A DNA stretch of 64,000 bases from a virus: IMG/VR virus record IMGVR_UViG_3300034104_004584, positions 64,001 through 128,000 of that record. One strand, 5' to 3'. The notes beneath the pieces are model-generated. The model was not told where the DNA came from, searched no databases, and was given only the letters and a program-made list of their open reading frames with translations. This document shows, piece by piece, positions 34,401-44,937 of the stretch (its first letter is position 1; every line of letters begins with the position of its first letter). The position numbers were made by a program, and so were the translations under genes.

Positions 34401-37400
34401 AGGTTATATAGATGAATCTGAAGCCTTCTCCGGTTTGTGGGATTCTTTAGTCTTAAGCAAAGATGGATCTGAAGCTATTTCTTTTTTAACCTATTTTGTT
34501 AGATGGATGGATGATTTTGGTGAATCAAAAATGCCAGGAGGACCTGTTAGCGGTGGAAAGAATTGGTTGATAAATAATTATTTTGCTGGTACGCCAAAAA
34601 GTTTTATTGCCGATAATTTTATTGCGCAAAATCCATCAGTTTTTTATGCTTCAGAAACTACTTCAAGCAGTAGTTCTTCAGGAACAACACCTCCAACAAG
34701 AAATGGTTATTCAGCTGACTTTGTAGAATACATACAATATACATTAAAAAAACGTGGTTACGACGTAACAGTTAATGGAATATATGATTCTAAAACTGCA
34801 ACTGCAATTAGGTTAATGCAGCATAGATTGAGTTTTAATTTTGTAGATGGAATAGTCGACTCAGAAACAAAGTCAATTTTAGCTGTTTATTGGTTGAACT
34901 TATACAAAAATAATACAACAGCCTTTGATGATCAAGTTAGAAATGCCCCAAGCGGAGTTGCAAAGTACATTAATGCAGCAGTACAGTACTCTGATATTGC
35001 AAACATAGGAATACCTGGAAAAGAATATAGAAGAATTAGTTTTACTGGAGTCCCTGGCCCAACTGAAATTGTTGATTATTTTATATGCAAGGTTCCACAA
35101 GTAGCAACAGGACAAAAAATCCATTCAGTTACTATAAAAACAGGCGGATGGCCAGCTGCAGTTGAAACAGTTTCTGTGTATGAACAAAATTTTGATATTA
35201 CAAAATTTTTTACAAACAAAGTTGAAGGTGCCAAAATCCCTAATGCCCAAGCTAAGGTTTCATGGTTACCTGGTGATCAAGTTATAGCAGCAAACAGTAC
35301 AAGATTAATCAATTTTGACACGTATGATGGTGTAGAAAATATTAAATATGTAATGATTAAACTTAAAAGCAGAAGACTTTCATCAAAGTACGGACCCAAT
35401 GCTGAGGGATTTTCTATATCAGACATTAGTTTTTCTTTATCGGCTGATGGACAATCGATTCCTCCAGTATATGGAACATCTTCTACGTTCAGCGGTCTAG
35501 CAAATGGAACGATTAGTGGATATACAGATATTGAATCTGGTGAAGAAAAGTCTTTAGACTTAGCAACCCTTCAAACCTTGACTAACAGTGCAACGTTTGT
35601 TGAGTCAATTCAAGTTAATAACATAAGTTTTTCCGTGACTAACTCTGGAGTATTAAAAAATATAGTTCACACTTTGCCAAGCGCAGAAATACAAAGAAAA
35701 GATAAATTAAATTCATCTTATTCTTTTACTGAAACATACGGAACAGATGGCAACATTGCAATATCTATAGATCCACTGTCTTCAAATCTTAGTTTAAGAA
35801 ATTTTAATCCGACTATATCTTCGGCTGTTATTATGTCGGCTAATAATACATCTACGACTACACCTTCCAACGCATTCAGTTTATTGCAGGTTCAGGGTAG
35901 AAGCAATCTTTATTTATTAAAGACAACAAATGGAATTCAATACGATTCAATTGAAACATCACCAAGAACAAATGTAACAGGTTATTATATAGCAGACGCT
36001 GACAATATAGGCAGCAGACAAAATACAAAATTAACAATAAACGTTAGAGACGGATTAGTCGTTTTAACAGATGCACTTGGAAGACCATCAGGTTTCCCTA
36101 ATTTTAATAGCTATGTTCCAGCTAGTGCTAATAGCATATATGGTTTTGGATTTATTAATCTTCTTTGGTCAGATGCAACTCCGGCTCCTTATGGTTTAGA
36201 TTGGCAGTTTTTATATATTAACCCTACGAATAGACAAAAAACATTCTTGGGTAAAAAGATAAGTTATCAAGAATATGTTGACAAGGGAGTAAATAATATT
36301 TTCATAGGACTAAACGCTTTTGATGCTGACAATAATAGAGATACAGAAAGCAATATAGTTGAAGGTGGATCTAGAAATAGTCAGATTCAAACATCAAATA
36401 GACCAACTAGATATCTTTGTCCTGTATATTCTGTAAAGGTTAAAAATAGACCAAAAATTTCTGTATCTAGCCCATCTAATACTCTTTCTAAATTTGATAC
36501 TTGGTACGTTAATTTAACACAAGGAAAATTCATTAAGAGAATCACTGTACCTATTTCATACAATTTTACTAATTGGATGAAAGAATATAGAGGTAAAGAA
36601 ATTAAAGCATATTATGACACGACTACAATAAAAACTCCATATTCTTCTATCTTTGGTTTTGGGTACTATGATATATATGAAGAGAATCCAAAGATCATTT
36701 CAGATAATGAAATTAAACTTAGACAAGAGAAAGTTCATGCAGTTCAGGAACAGTATGATAAACTATTCCCTGGACTAGGAGTAGCTGCTAATAGTTACAC
36801 AGACGCAAGTCCCATCGTTCCTTGGATAAAAGTGCAAGTAAAAAATTCAAATGGTAAATGGGTTGAAGTTTCCAAAAAAGATATTAGAAGCTTTGATAAA
36901 CACACTGGAACAATAATGTTTAAAAGAGAACTAGTCCCCTTGCAAGAAAAAGATATTAAAGTAAACTATACAATTAAAAATTCTAGCATTATGGTTCATC
37001 AAATAGATGGACAAAGACTTAACATTAATCCATACAATGGTTTAACTATAGATAAGCCGATCTTCATATATGCTCTTCCAGTCAAGTGCGAAGAAATCAA
37101 CAATGGAGTAACAACAGATGTTCAAGGCTTTTCCAATGCCGGACCTGTAGCGTTTACCTACGATGCATCCATATTTAATATTAATTCAACAAAATATAAT
37201 CCATTTGCTCTGCACCTGGCAACAATAACAGTTAATAACTTCTATGATTTTAATAATGTAAAAGTTGAAGACATGCGAGTTAAAGGTGGGGGAATTAAAC
37301 ATAATGTTGATATAATTAAAGAATACGAATCAAATAAAGATGTTCTTTCTTTTGCCGACGTATATTCTGGTAAGGGCTTCTTACACGCAAATGGTGGATA

Positions 37401-37554
37401 TGTCATAATTAGAATACCAAAAGAAGTAATTAATAACTTTAGTTCTAAGCAGGACGTGTATAATATAGTTAGAAATAACTTAACTGCAGGAGTTAGTTTT
37501 GATATACAAGATGTTGATGGCACCGATTGGAGATCGATCATAGATGTTGAATAA
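31402..37554 (+). CDS. 2050 aa tail/fibre protein with peptidoglycan-binding domain
   Basis: GTG 31402 follows the previous stop by 3 nt. Residues ~1103-1167 form a PG_binding_1-type domain: a first half with VEYIQYTLKKRGYDVTVNGI and SKTATAIRLMQ, a second with DGIVDSETKSILAVY. That fold binds peptidoglycan in many lysins. Near 32420-32720 nt is an alpha/beta stretch (KVGVLYSGPT, YDLLIWTPTR, ISVLVDMS) that could be a Rossmann or GATase-like domain; this is weak. The remainder is Ser/Asn/Thr-rich beta sequence. Set among baseplate genes, it may hold the cell wall during tail attachment. There is no in-frame CGG codon in its 2050 codons. Confidence 0.6.
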   Translation: MKAFENKTNTGNEPAVKKGNSLPSDAVNIGYFSTEEITPERHLTVTDISSSIPENVSSGFAAETDTIMYADEFGVLRYVRTNAEVGQIAGSPIVHNSEVSISNKLMNYTQEEINYNFTGRENDFESNFFVHSYYVSTDYVLLSSSVTEYQGMENSSELRNPTAHNIKVVNHFGKEDEAVKYKILLEKYTNNRTLPTMSGTNYESLDLYRIVVLLEQADPQNLYLIYDKYEKDEENIPYNPFFGYKEKINSVPFYNYVSEESEVVDPSSANKRVYSTQLFSYKENDLLRTRISNDGWKIYTPKKAIQDPRTFQSFNWRLIAKINYNFSQTRNIYSNDERPVIKVGVLYSGPTDEAKNAYVFNNMQESIFNIQNYIFTNPNAQPGLNQSEKNYWLVDIDNLANSYSNYDLLIWTPTRTITSQQATTVENILAQNISVLVDMSTSSSVYSSGLEKFGFTGLTVQNTSSGNLTIADDTYRNGNTSMQAWSLSEYSESSTTGNKTYSIFGKRKDVLNNNSLIPLPTFVGAIATNSLSTSIVNVGSNSAVIKRSARTTSPFPASLVVTAIPFLQLVNDTVSAEGTQTSNNGPRNIYQVGTIGNQTTTGISEIVVGPNKFFYNIVSDINKTKVNNFAAQNTNNSSTVLWHVSPWRSSWTINGRVNNNRITVLSEQEKIEYNFGLKTAIGSTESKFYRQVSPSITQLLAQDFEGTINGVDAQSIINQDFSNVDFYLESTNPNVTFINFDNINERVSSGQETLIGQASLSYRLFKLSTVAKNQIASTNNSSVSLDAVSSVLSAELDISPGYPYIITNSSQYQERTGNNIRTPNDFLPGSQDVRDYSFALNTQISINEITKTVNRYRIYWSTPFSSVVSGTGNFANYTISKGGISGSLARTDYTVAQSNEDKIKVKKSFSPFNNYDYPSRIFSRTDIRSVDTDSTASSLNNFHYTGDIDAGNRWDEYFLGKDSTTTTTTSGTTVRTTAVRGSRVSEATMRNAILFSTFITGYIDESEAFSGLWDSLVLSKDGSEAISFLTYFVRWMDDFGESKMPGGPVSGGKNWLINNYFAGTPKSFIADNFIAQNPSVFYASETTSSSSSSGTTPPTRNGYSADFVEYIQYTLKKRGYDVTVNGIYDSKTATAIRLMQHRLSFNFVDGIVDSETKSILAVYWLNLYKNNTTAFDDQVRNAPSGVAKYINAAVQYSDIANIGIPGKEYRRISFTGVPGPTEIVDYFICKVPQVATGQKIHSVTIKTGGWPAAVETVSVYEQNFDITKFFTNKVEGAKIPNAQAKVSWLPGDQVIAANSTRLINFDTYDGVENIKYVMIKLKSRRLSSKYGPNAEGFSISDISFSLSADGQSIPPVYGTSSTFSGLANGTISGYTDIESGEEKSLDLATLQTLTNSATFVESIQVNNISFSVTNSGVLKNIVHTLPSAEIQRKDKLNSSYSFTETYGTDGNIAISIDPLSSNLSLRNFNPTISSAVIMSANNTSTTTPSNAFSLLQVQGRSNLYLLKTTNGIQYDSIETSPRTNVTGYYIADADNIGSRQNTKLTINVRDGLVVLTDALGRPSGFPNFNSYVPASANSIYGFGFINLLWSDATPAPYGLDWQFLYINPTNRQKTFLGKKISYQEYVDKGVNNIFIGLNAFDADNNRDTESNIVEGGSRNSQIQTSNRPTRYLCPVYSVKVKNRPKISVSSPSNTLSKFDTWYVNLTQGKFIKRITVPISYNFTNWMKEYRGKEIKAYYDTTTIKTPYSSIFGFGYYDIYEENPKIISDNEIKLRQEKVHAVQEQYDKLFPGLGVAANSYTDASPIVPWIKVQVKNSNGKWVEVSKKDIRSFDKHTGTIMFKRELVPLQEKDIKVNYTIKNSSIMVHQIDGQRLNINPYNGLTIDKPIFIYALPVKCEEINNGVTTDVQGFSNAGPVAFTYDASIFNINSTKYNPFALHLATITVNNFYDFNNVKVEDMRVKGGGIKHNVDIIKEYESNKDVLSFADVYSGKGFLHANGGYVIIRIPKEVINNFSSKQDVYNIVRNNLTAGVSFDIQDVDGTDWRSIIDVE

Positions 37555-40220
37555 CCTAGGTAACTATATAGCTTCTTTTGGTTCTGATTCTAGAAAAAAT
37601 ATTCATTCAGTATTACAAAATTCTAGATTAGAAAAAGAAGAAATTGGAAAGATGATAGCCAATCTCTCATCATTTACAACTGCTGCAGACTACGTGCCAG
37701 TTTTTGTTTCTCCTTTAAGCACAATTCAAAGAGAAGGTTTGATAGATCTTTTTAGGGATACGGAGTTAAGAGTCAAGTCATTGTACTCTATTTCTTCTAC
37801 TCTTTCTGTCTTATCATCTTCTATGGAGAATATATTTGGTGGAGAAATAAAAAAACTTGAAAATGACATAGCATATCTTTCTAGTTATATTGATAATTAT
37901 TCTTTTATTTCACGGAGAAGATGATCTTTATAATGTTAATTTTATAGAGAATTTTGATAACGATCAAAACAGCTATCAATATGATAACTATAACTCTTTT
38001 GCTATTCCTGACAGAAGTGCAAACGGAAACCCAAATCCATTTTCTTCTTCAGAAAAGTCATACGTGGATCCATTTACTGGATCCTTAAAATTCTCTTCAA
38101 CAAAAGAAGAAAATATATCTACGATTGAAGAATCTAATATTGAGTCAATATCTTTTGATTCTAATTTTTCTAACCAGTTTATCAGCAGTGATACTGGAAT
38201 TAAAAACTTATTATCTGGTAACTCAAATAACTCCTGGAACATAACAGTAAAGTCTCCATCGATTATAGATGAATCAATATTTTCTCAAGATAAATACTCA
38301 CTGTATAAAAACTCTTCAGCTAATGATCCAGGGATAGAGGTTGCAGTAAAGGTAGTCTTGCGCAGCCCAGTCAATGCCTCTAGAATAAGAATTTCTCCAA
38401 ACATTGGCTACGGATTATACGCAACCCAATTGTTGCTGCAGAGAGCCCAATCAAATACGCAAAATTCTCAGTCAACTGAAAACAATTTTGTACCAATCTT
38501 GAGAGATTCTATATATTCGGAAAAGAATATTGACATAGATTTTCCTGAACAAAATATTAAATCTTTTATAATATTTTTTAAACAAAGAAAATATAAAAGA
38601 ATAAAAATTACTCCTCAGCAATCTGAAATAAACTCTAAACTAATTAATTATTTAGCTAAAAATATTAGATTAGAAAGAAAAAAGAAACATGATATATTAC
38701 AAGATTATGTAATTGATTTCTTTTTAAAAGATTACAGTAGGAATTTTGTTCTTAAAAATAAAGAAATATATTCATATAACTACTCAAAGTATTATCCAAC
38801 TTCTCAACAGGGTAAGCAAGTTCAAATATTGGGAGCTAAAGACAAGCAAACAACTCCCTCTGATGTGGATTCCTTCAATAGATTTAAAAATGCAGATGCA
38901 ATTAGCAATATGGTTTTTTCTATAGTAGCTTTTTCTATAGGTTCAAAAATTAGGTCCATGAATCCTACGGTTTATGTAGAATCAAATTTAAGATCTGTTA
39001 TTAAAGGAATAGAATCTTATTCTTCAGGTGGCATTGTTCCACTTGGAGACTCTAATAACTCAGAGCCCAACTCTCACTTTGTTAATGAAATAAATTCTCC
39101 TTTTACAAAAAACGATGCAATACAGAGTATGAATAATATGCAGGAAGCTAACGTATATGAATATATGTTATCTATTAAAAATATAGCATTGATGACTGTA
39201 AGAAATATTGCTCAAGCAAATCTTTCCAAAAGAGCACAGTACACAAGTAAAAGACTTCCTCTCGAGTCAAGACCAATGTCAGTCAAATGCCTGGTTGAAA
39301 GAAAAACAACAGCAGCTTTATCTTCTGCGACATTTTCTGATCCAACATCTATAGAGCTTAGCGTTTCAGTAGAGGACTCTCCTACATCAGAGGCTCATTG
39401 GAGGCCAATACTTCCAAGCAATGCAGTAGATGTGCCTTCAGAGTTATTAATATTTGATAACTCTAATAAGAGAGCGTTTTTTAGATTTGCTCCCCTTCAG
39501 GAGTCTGTGGTTATATATAAAAATGGAGAACCAATACCATCCACATCATTCCAGGTTACTGGCACGTATGTTACTATTGGAACCCTTGATCCGACCGCAG
39601 TATACGTAACTAAATATACTCCATTGAATTTAAAAACAAGTAAAGAAATACAACTTTTTTCTGGCAGCTTAGCATCTCCTGCTTTAGTGTCATCTTCCAC
39701 GATGGGTCAGTCTGGGGAGTACTTTTCTTCTATTAATTATGATATGTCAGTGCAGCTTTCGCAAAATCCTTACATTGATAGAGTAAAGTTCTCTAATGCA
39801 CAATACAATATATACACGGGTACAACAACTAGTTCTAATACTAGTTTTGGAAATTTTGATTACTCAAACTATTCTCCAGTTAAAGTTATATTTGATGATG
39901 GAACAACTGCAATTAACATAACTAATTACCTATTAGACGACAATCAGGTTCCATCTTTTACTGATTCTACAAATAGTTTTTATTTTATTCATTATGATAA
40001 AACTATTATTTTTAATAAAAAACCAACTCAACCATTTAGAGTCTTGTATCATTATATTCAAGACTCTTTTAGATACAGAGTTGTATTTAGATCTTTAAAT
40101 TCAACATCTGAAAATTATTCATTAGATAGAATTATATTTAAATTTTCTTGCGAAAAAGAAAATGTAATTGAAAATAAATTTATCAGATATGATAATATCT
40201 TTAAGCCAAGATTAGTGTAA
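37544..40220 (+). CDS. 891 aa tail/fibre protein, joined by a +1 frameshift at CGG
   Basis: ATG 37544 overlaps the preceding gene by 11 nt. The zero frame encodes a 123-residue helical N-terminal region (LYSISSTLSVLSSSMENIF, EIKKLENDIAYLSSYID), then CGG at 37913 and a stop at 37922. Skipping the C reads FIS-GEDDLYNVNFIENFDN and 768 codons to 40218. The two following genes (40230, 42716) carry the same plan, a helical N-terminal region followed by beta-rich domains, on one uninterrupted chain, which supports a single protein here. A segment at about 38330-38450 nt (NASRIRISPNIGYG) resembles discoidin-like beta-sandwich edges. The +1 frame has an ATT at 37890, so independent initiation is unlikely. 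Confidence 0.7.
37910..37916 (+). other. Putative +1 recoding site D (TCA CGG A)
   Basis: CGG 37913 is the only in-frame CGG of the 37544 frame. Skipping the C gives GGA GAA GAT GAT and enters the 768-codon frame; the unshifted frame ends two codons later at TGA 37922-37924. The site is of the same kind as those at 7547, 9245 and 9877. Confidence 0.6.
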
Positions 40221-40229
40221 GGAAACACA

Positions 40230-42719
40230 ATGACTCAACTATCAACAGACTCTTTAGTTTATTCACAAATTGTTTCTAGTGTTCAAAAGTTTATAACATC
40301 TTATGTAGAGAATTCAAATGTTTCTCCAAAAGATTTTGACAAAGCTTATCAAGAGCTTTTATTCAAAATTAAAAGTTCTATAGGCGGTCCGGTATCTAAG
40401 TTAGATTTTTTAAATAAAGGTGATATTCCTTCTTCAGAAAGATTAAACAAATTTGTTCAACAGCTTGCTGAAGATATAAATATAATGACATACCAATTCA
40501 ATAGTTTGACAGCAAGTTATATTAATTCTTTTAATATGTTAAATGAAGAAATAGAATCAGAAAAATCTTCAATAGGAAGAATAAGATCAAAAATTGGTGC
40601 GCTTGAATTATATTCAAATAGTGGCTCAAACAACATAACTTATCTTGGTGATCTATTAAATAATATGGATCTTATAGATATGAGTAAGAGCAAAAATGTT
40701 TTAGTCTGCGATGTCACAGAGGGTGTAGCTACTCTTCCTAAAAAAAATATAACAAAATGGAAATCAAAAGTTTCTTTATACAATCAAAACTATAACAATT
40801 TTGATCAGAATAGAAATACACATCCATTTGGTATATCTAATGGTCTTCCCGGCTGTAACTTTTTGTTTACACGAGAAACAGTTAACTCTATAACAAATCC
40901 ATTTTTGTTTCAAAAAGATGCACTAACTGTTAAGTCTGACGTATTAAAAGTGGCAGATGAAAGCCCAATTTCATTTTTTGAATACGAGGCAGTTTCTATA
41001 CCAACTAGATCAACGATCTCCGCTTCAACCACAGAACAAAGACCTGAATATGAGTTTCAGTATATTAATGGTACAAATTATCTCAACTGGGCTTCTTTTG
41101 ATTCTACTAGGCCTTTAAAGATGACCGTTGAATTGACTTCAACAAAGTCTTCTGGCGAGAACATAAATTACATATCTATAATTCCATTTTTTGGTTATGA
41201 CAATACTGGCATGAACGCACAGATTAAAAATGTTAAAGTTACTTCTATTCAGCTTTATAATGATACAAAAACAGAAGCTCCATATGAGCTTATTAATACA
41301 GGACCAGTTTATATAGGGGCAGATATCTCTGGTGCAAATATTAATAACTATAAAAACTATTCATACAATAAGGGTGTTTTTAGATTTCCAGAAGTTTTAG
41401 TTAACAAAGTCTACATAACATTTGAGCAGGAATCTTTTAATGATGTTCAAATAAAACATGCGTACTGGACCCCATATAGTTCTTCTAACTTCCAGAACGC
41501 AGTAGCGACCACGCCAACATGGAAAGGTCAAACACACTTTAATCCGGATGCGACTATGCCCGATAACTATGTGGCTGGATCCTTAAGATGGAATAAAGCA
41601 GCGATAGTTCCGGCTATGGATAAACCAAATGAAATTAAATCCAGAGCAACTGAGTCTGTTAGGATGGATTTAACATACGCCACAAGTTCTCAAATTGCAA
41701 ACAATGTTTTAAAATTAACTAAGTCAACTACTGAGTCAGCTTTTTATAGCTCAAGAGAAGCTTTTAATGGAACAGCATATTACATATTTAGACAGGTTCC
41801 ATCTATTAGTTTAACTTCAGAAATTGTAAATACTATAAAAGCTGCAATCACATCTTCAACAACTCCTGCTCCCTGCGTTTTTATACCAGAGTCTGAGTCT
41901 TTATCTAGTATAAAAATAGATGTTAGCACTGTATCAATAAGTGCTGCTCCAAATCAAGTTATAACTGTTAACACATCGGAGCCACACAACTTGTCTGTGG
42001 GAAGTTTAGTTTATTTAAAGGGTCCTGTAGAAATTGGAAATACACCAATTGCTCTTGATGCAATCTACACAGTAGCAACTCGAGTAGATTCTGACACATT
42101 TACCGTAGCTCATACTGGGACTACGCCCTTAAGTGCTGGAACATCCCCAGCAATTCTTCTTTCCTGTTTTCCCGTTTACGCCTTAGGCACTGCCTCCTCT
42201 TTGACAACAGAAGTCCAACAAAGACCTGTAACTAGAAATACATCTGAGACAGTCTGGCTTAAGAGAAATTATGAAACAATAAATGCAAAAAGAGCAAGCA
42301 TAGGCGTAAGAGATATATTCTTGGGTAAAGAAACCTACTCTGAAAAAGCTGAGATAATATCAAAGCCATTCTATATTTATGACAATATAGATCTTCTTAG
42401 CCTTGAAGTTTCTGATCAAGTTCCTTCTACAGATGAATCTTCCACCAGTATAGATTACTATGTAAGTGTAGATGACGGATCAACTTGGATTCAAATTTCT
42501 CCAACTCAAAGAAATTTTGTTGGAATTCCAGAAATATTAGCATTTAATCAAAACGTGCCAAACACGAGCATACTACCTCAAATAGCATACTATAATTATC
42601 CAGAAGTTCCAAATCCAATTAAATCAATAAGATTTAGAGCAGTAATGAAAAAAGATAGAAATAGTAATGTGACTCCAATTTTAGGTTCGTATAAATTAGG
42701 AATAAGGTTTAAACAATGA
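40230..42719 (+). CDS. 829 aa tail/fibre protein, paralogue-like
   Basis: ATG 40230 behind GTAAGGAAACACA. The first ~150 residues are helical and coiled-coil-like (LNEEIESEKSSIGRIRSKIG); the rest is beta-rich with a segment NYISIIPFFGYD...IKNVKVTSIQLYND, like the discoidin-type strands of neighbouring proteins. A block near 41930-42130 nt (VITVNTSEPHNLSVGSLVYL) resembles beta modules frequent in phage fibres. The plan matches the flanking genes at 37544, 42716 and 45379, suggesting a family of tail-fibre or baseplate-periphery proteins expanded by duplication. Family not recognised. Confidence 0.6.
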   Translation: MTQLSTDSLVYSQIVSSVQKFITSYVENSNVSPKDFDKAYQELLFKIKSSIGGPVSKLDFLNKGDIPSSERLNKFVQQLAEDINIMTYQFNSLTASYINSFNMLNEEIESEKSSIGRIRSKIGALELYSNSGSNNITYLGDLLNNMDLIDMSKSKNVLVCDVTEGVATLPKKNITKWKSKVSLYNQNYNNFDQNRNTHPFGISNGLPGCNFLFTRETVNSITNPFLFQKDALTVKSDVLKVADESPISFFEYEAVSIPTRSTISASTTEQRPEYEFQYINGTNYLNWASFDSTRPLKMTVELTSTKSSGENINYISIIPFFGYDNTGMNAQIKNVKVTSIQLYNDTKTEAPYELINTGPVYIGADISGANINNYKNYSYNKGVFRFPEVLVNKVYITFEQESFNDVQIKHAYWTPYSSSNFQNAVATTPTWKGQTHFNPDATMPDNYVAGSLRWNKAAIVPAMDKPNEIKSRATESVRMDLTYATSSQIANNVLKLTKSTTESAFYSSREAFNGTAYYIFRQVPSISLTSEIVNTIKAAITSSTTPAPCVFIPESESLSSIKIDVSTVSISAAPNQVITVNTSEPHNLSVGSLVYLKGPVEIGNTPIALDAIYTVATRVDSDTFTVAHTGTTPLSAGTSPAILLSCFPVYALGTASSLTTEVQQRPVTRNTSETVWLKRNYETINAKRASIGVRDIFLGKETYSEKAEIISKPFYIYDNIDLLSLEVSDQVPSTDESSTSIDYYVSVDDGSTWIQISPTQRNFVGIPEILAFNQNVPNTSILPQIAYYNYPEVPNPIKSIRFRAVMKKDRNSNVTPILGSYKLGIRFKQ

Positions 42720-44929
42720 GTATCGAAAGAATTCAAAAAGAAAGATTCTTAGAAACGATTTTTAAGATATATCGTTCTTTAGGTATGGAACCTAGCTACA
42801 ATGATATATCTATTATATTTGGTCAATATTTTAGTCTTAATAAACCTGGAGAACCAGTACCTATTCCTTACAGTGACATGAATGCATCCAATACAATAGA
42901 TGTCAACCTTCTTAATAAAATAATGTCTACCCTTTTGTATAACGTAGATGTGTTATATGATTCTTTTCATACTGATGTAGATGAACTATATTCAATTATT
43001 TCTTCTTATAAATTTAGATTAGAAAATTTAAGGAACAAAAGAGCAGAGGTAGAAAAAAGAGTAGATGACCACCTGTTCTCTATAAAGAATACGGATGGAT
43101 TTTACTATAGTATTTCTAACGCTTTTAATGATTTAGATCAAACAGATATAGCATATACAGATGCCTATGTAGATACTGAGTCAAGAAAAGTTACTCTTCC
43201 AAAGATGTCTTCTGGATTGTTTAACTATGTAGGAAATATTCTTAGCACTACACAATCAGCAGAGGTGGCTATATTTTTTGATGGAGAAAGACGAGACCTT
43301 CGTCAAGGGGTTGACTTTAGTAATGTTTTTAACGGATTAAATAATTCGCAATGGAATTATGTGGCGCAAGATGGAACCAACGGTCACAAGTCAAACTCAA
43401 TAGGTTTGTGTACATTGAAGGTAAGCGTTCCTGTATCTTCTCTGCAGTCTGCTGGAATCTCTGTAGTAGAAGGAAAAATTATTTCAAGAAAAGCTGTAGA
43501 CATATCAGTTATTGTTAATGATGCGGTATCTAATTCTAATTCATTATATTTTTCTAAAAATGGATCTACAGATTATGATGTTTTTTCTTTTAACTTTGAA
43601 CCAAAATCAACTTCAAGAGTAGACATATTCTTTGCTAAAGCAGAACCAGATTATGTAATTACAGAAGAAAATCAAACAAAAAGATATGTGTATGAATTTT
43701 GCATAGACGAATTGGTTATTGCTGCACCGTACTATGACTCGTCTGCAACCTATTATAGTAATAGAATGGAAATTGTAGATAAGAAGAATGAAAACTTAGT
43801 CGTTGATGCAGTGATGTTGGAGACTAATGATCAGGTCCCTGCGGGTTGTGCAATTAATTACTACGTCGCAGAAGATAATGGATCACAGCAAGATGTTAGA
43901 CTTCTCAATTGGACAGCAATATCTCCCACTACAACAGCAGCATCTTCAGAAGAAAATATAGTTAGATTTAATGGAACAACACAAATAGCAATGACTGTAG
44001 CTGATCCAACTAATAGTTCTATATTGCCGACGGATCAATCTTTTATTAGAATACCAAGAACATCAACTTATTTAAATCCGATACCTAATTATTTTTATCA
44101 AAATGATTCCAACAATATAGGTTTTAATCTCTATAGATTTGCAAAGTTTCCTGATGGAGTCAATCCAATAAATCCATACATCTTAGAGAACGTAAGTAGT
44201 AATCAATTAAAAATAAACTATGTACAGGGAACATCCTTAGACCAGTCCTCCTGGCAAGAAATATTAGCAGGATATAGAACTGATGTTGTGGTAACAAGTG
44301 ATCAAGCAGATATAAATTCTACTGATACACTATTCTCTGGCAATAACATACCCAATGGAAGCATTAGGCTATCAACTAATGTCTATGCGGACACTGACGC
44401 TCTTTATAATAAGAGATTCTTAAAGAACGCAGACGCCCAATATTGGGATGTTAACATATTCTTAAACGGAAGACAGTTAGCAAGAATTGAGCCTGGTGTT
44501 CTTTCATCTTCTATTACCTGGAATTTTAACAGAGGAGAAAACTCAATTGTTATTATCATCAACAAGTCCGCGAATGTTACTAGCAGTTCTACAACCTTCC
44601 AGGGAAGCATATCTTTAATGGAAGGAATGTCTATTTCCAATACCGTTGGTTTAAAGGCCTATCAAAACTATTTATTTGCTGTTAAAGTAGAAGACTTAAG
44701 AAGACTTTATTCAAATACAGATAACGTTTTTTCAATTATTAATAGAGAAAATACAAACGAAATAGTTTATAGAAGAACACAAGAATTGTCAGCTGGAAGT
44801 GTGGTTAATTATCTTCAAAACATAGATAATGGAATCACCGGATTAAGAGTCAGAGCAGATCTCTCAAGAGGACAAAGCGCATACTCAAGTCCAGCAATAG
44901 TATCTTACAAGTTAAAATTTAGACATTAG
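42716..44929 (+). CDS. 737 aa tail/fibre protein, paralogue-like
   Basis: ATG 42716 overlaps the preceding stop by 4 nt (ATGA). Residues ~60-130 are a helical hairpin (VDELYSIISSYKFRLENLRN, RAEVEKRVDDHLFS), followed by beta-rich domains with Ser/Thr/Asn content as in the 40230 and 37544 products. Near the end it has RVRADLSRGQSAYSSPAIVS and YKLKFRH, much like the end of the 829 aa protein (SYKLGIRFKQ). This conserved final strand supports common origin. Likely a virion fibre or baseplate periphery protein. Confidence 0.6.
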   Translation: MSIERIQKERFLETIFKIYRSLGMEPSYNDISIIFGQYFSLNKPGEPVPIPYSDMNASNTIDVNLLNKIMSTLLYNVDVLYDSFHTDVDELYSIISSYKFRLENLRNKRAEVEKRVDDHLFSIKNTDGFYYSISNAFNDLDQTDIAYTDAYVDTESRKVTLPKMSSGLFNYVGNILSTTQSAEVAIFFDGERRDLRQGVDFSNVFNGLNNSQWNYVAQDGTNGHKSNSIGLCTLKVSVPVSSLQSAGISVVEGKIISRKAVDISVIVNDAVSNSNSLYFSKNGSTDYDVFSFNFEPKSTSRVDIFFAKAEPDYVITEENQTKRYVYEFCIDELVIAAPYYDSSATYYSNRMEIVDKKNENLVVDAVMLETNDQVPAGCAINYYVAEDNGSQQDVRLLNWTAISPTTTAASSEENIVRFNGTTQIAMTVADPTNSSILPTDQSFIRIPRTSTYLNPIPNYFYQNDSNNIGFNLYRFAKFPDGVNPINPYILENVSSNQLKINYVQGTSLDQSSWQEILAGYRTDVVVTSDQADINSTDTLFSGNNIPNGSIRLSTNVYADTDALYNKRFLKNADAQYWDVNIFLNGRQLARIEPGVLSSSITWNFNRGENSIVIIINKSANVTSSSTTFQGSISLMEGMSISNTVGLKAYQNYLFAVKVEDLRRLYSNTDNVFSIINRENTNEIVYRRTQELSAGSVVNYLQNIDNGITGLRVRADLSRGQSAYSSPAIVSYKLKFRH

Positions 44930-44937
44930 GAAATGTG

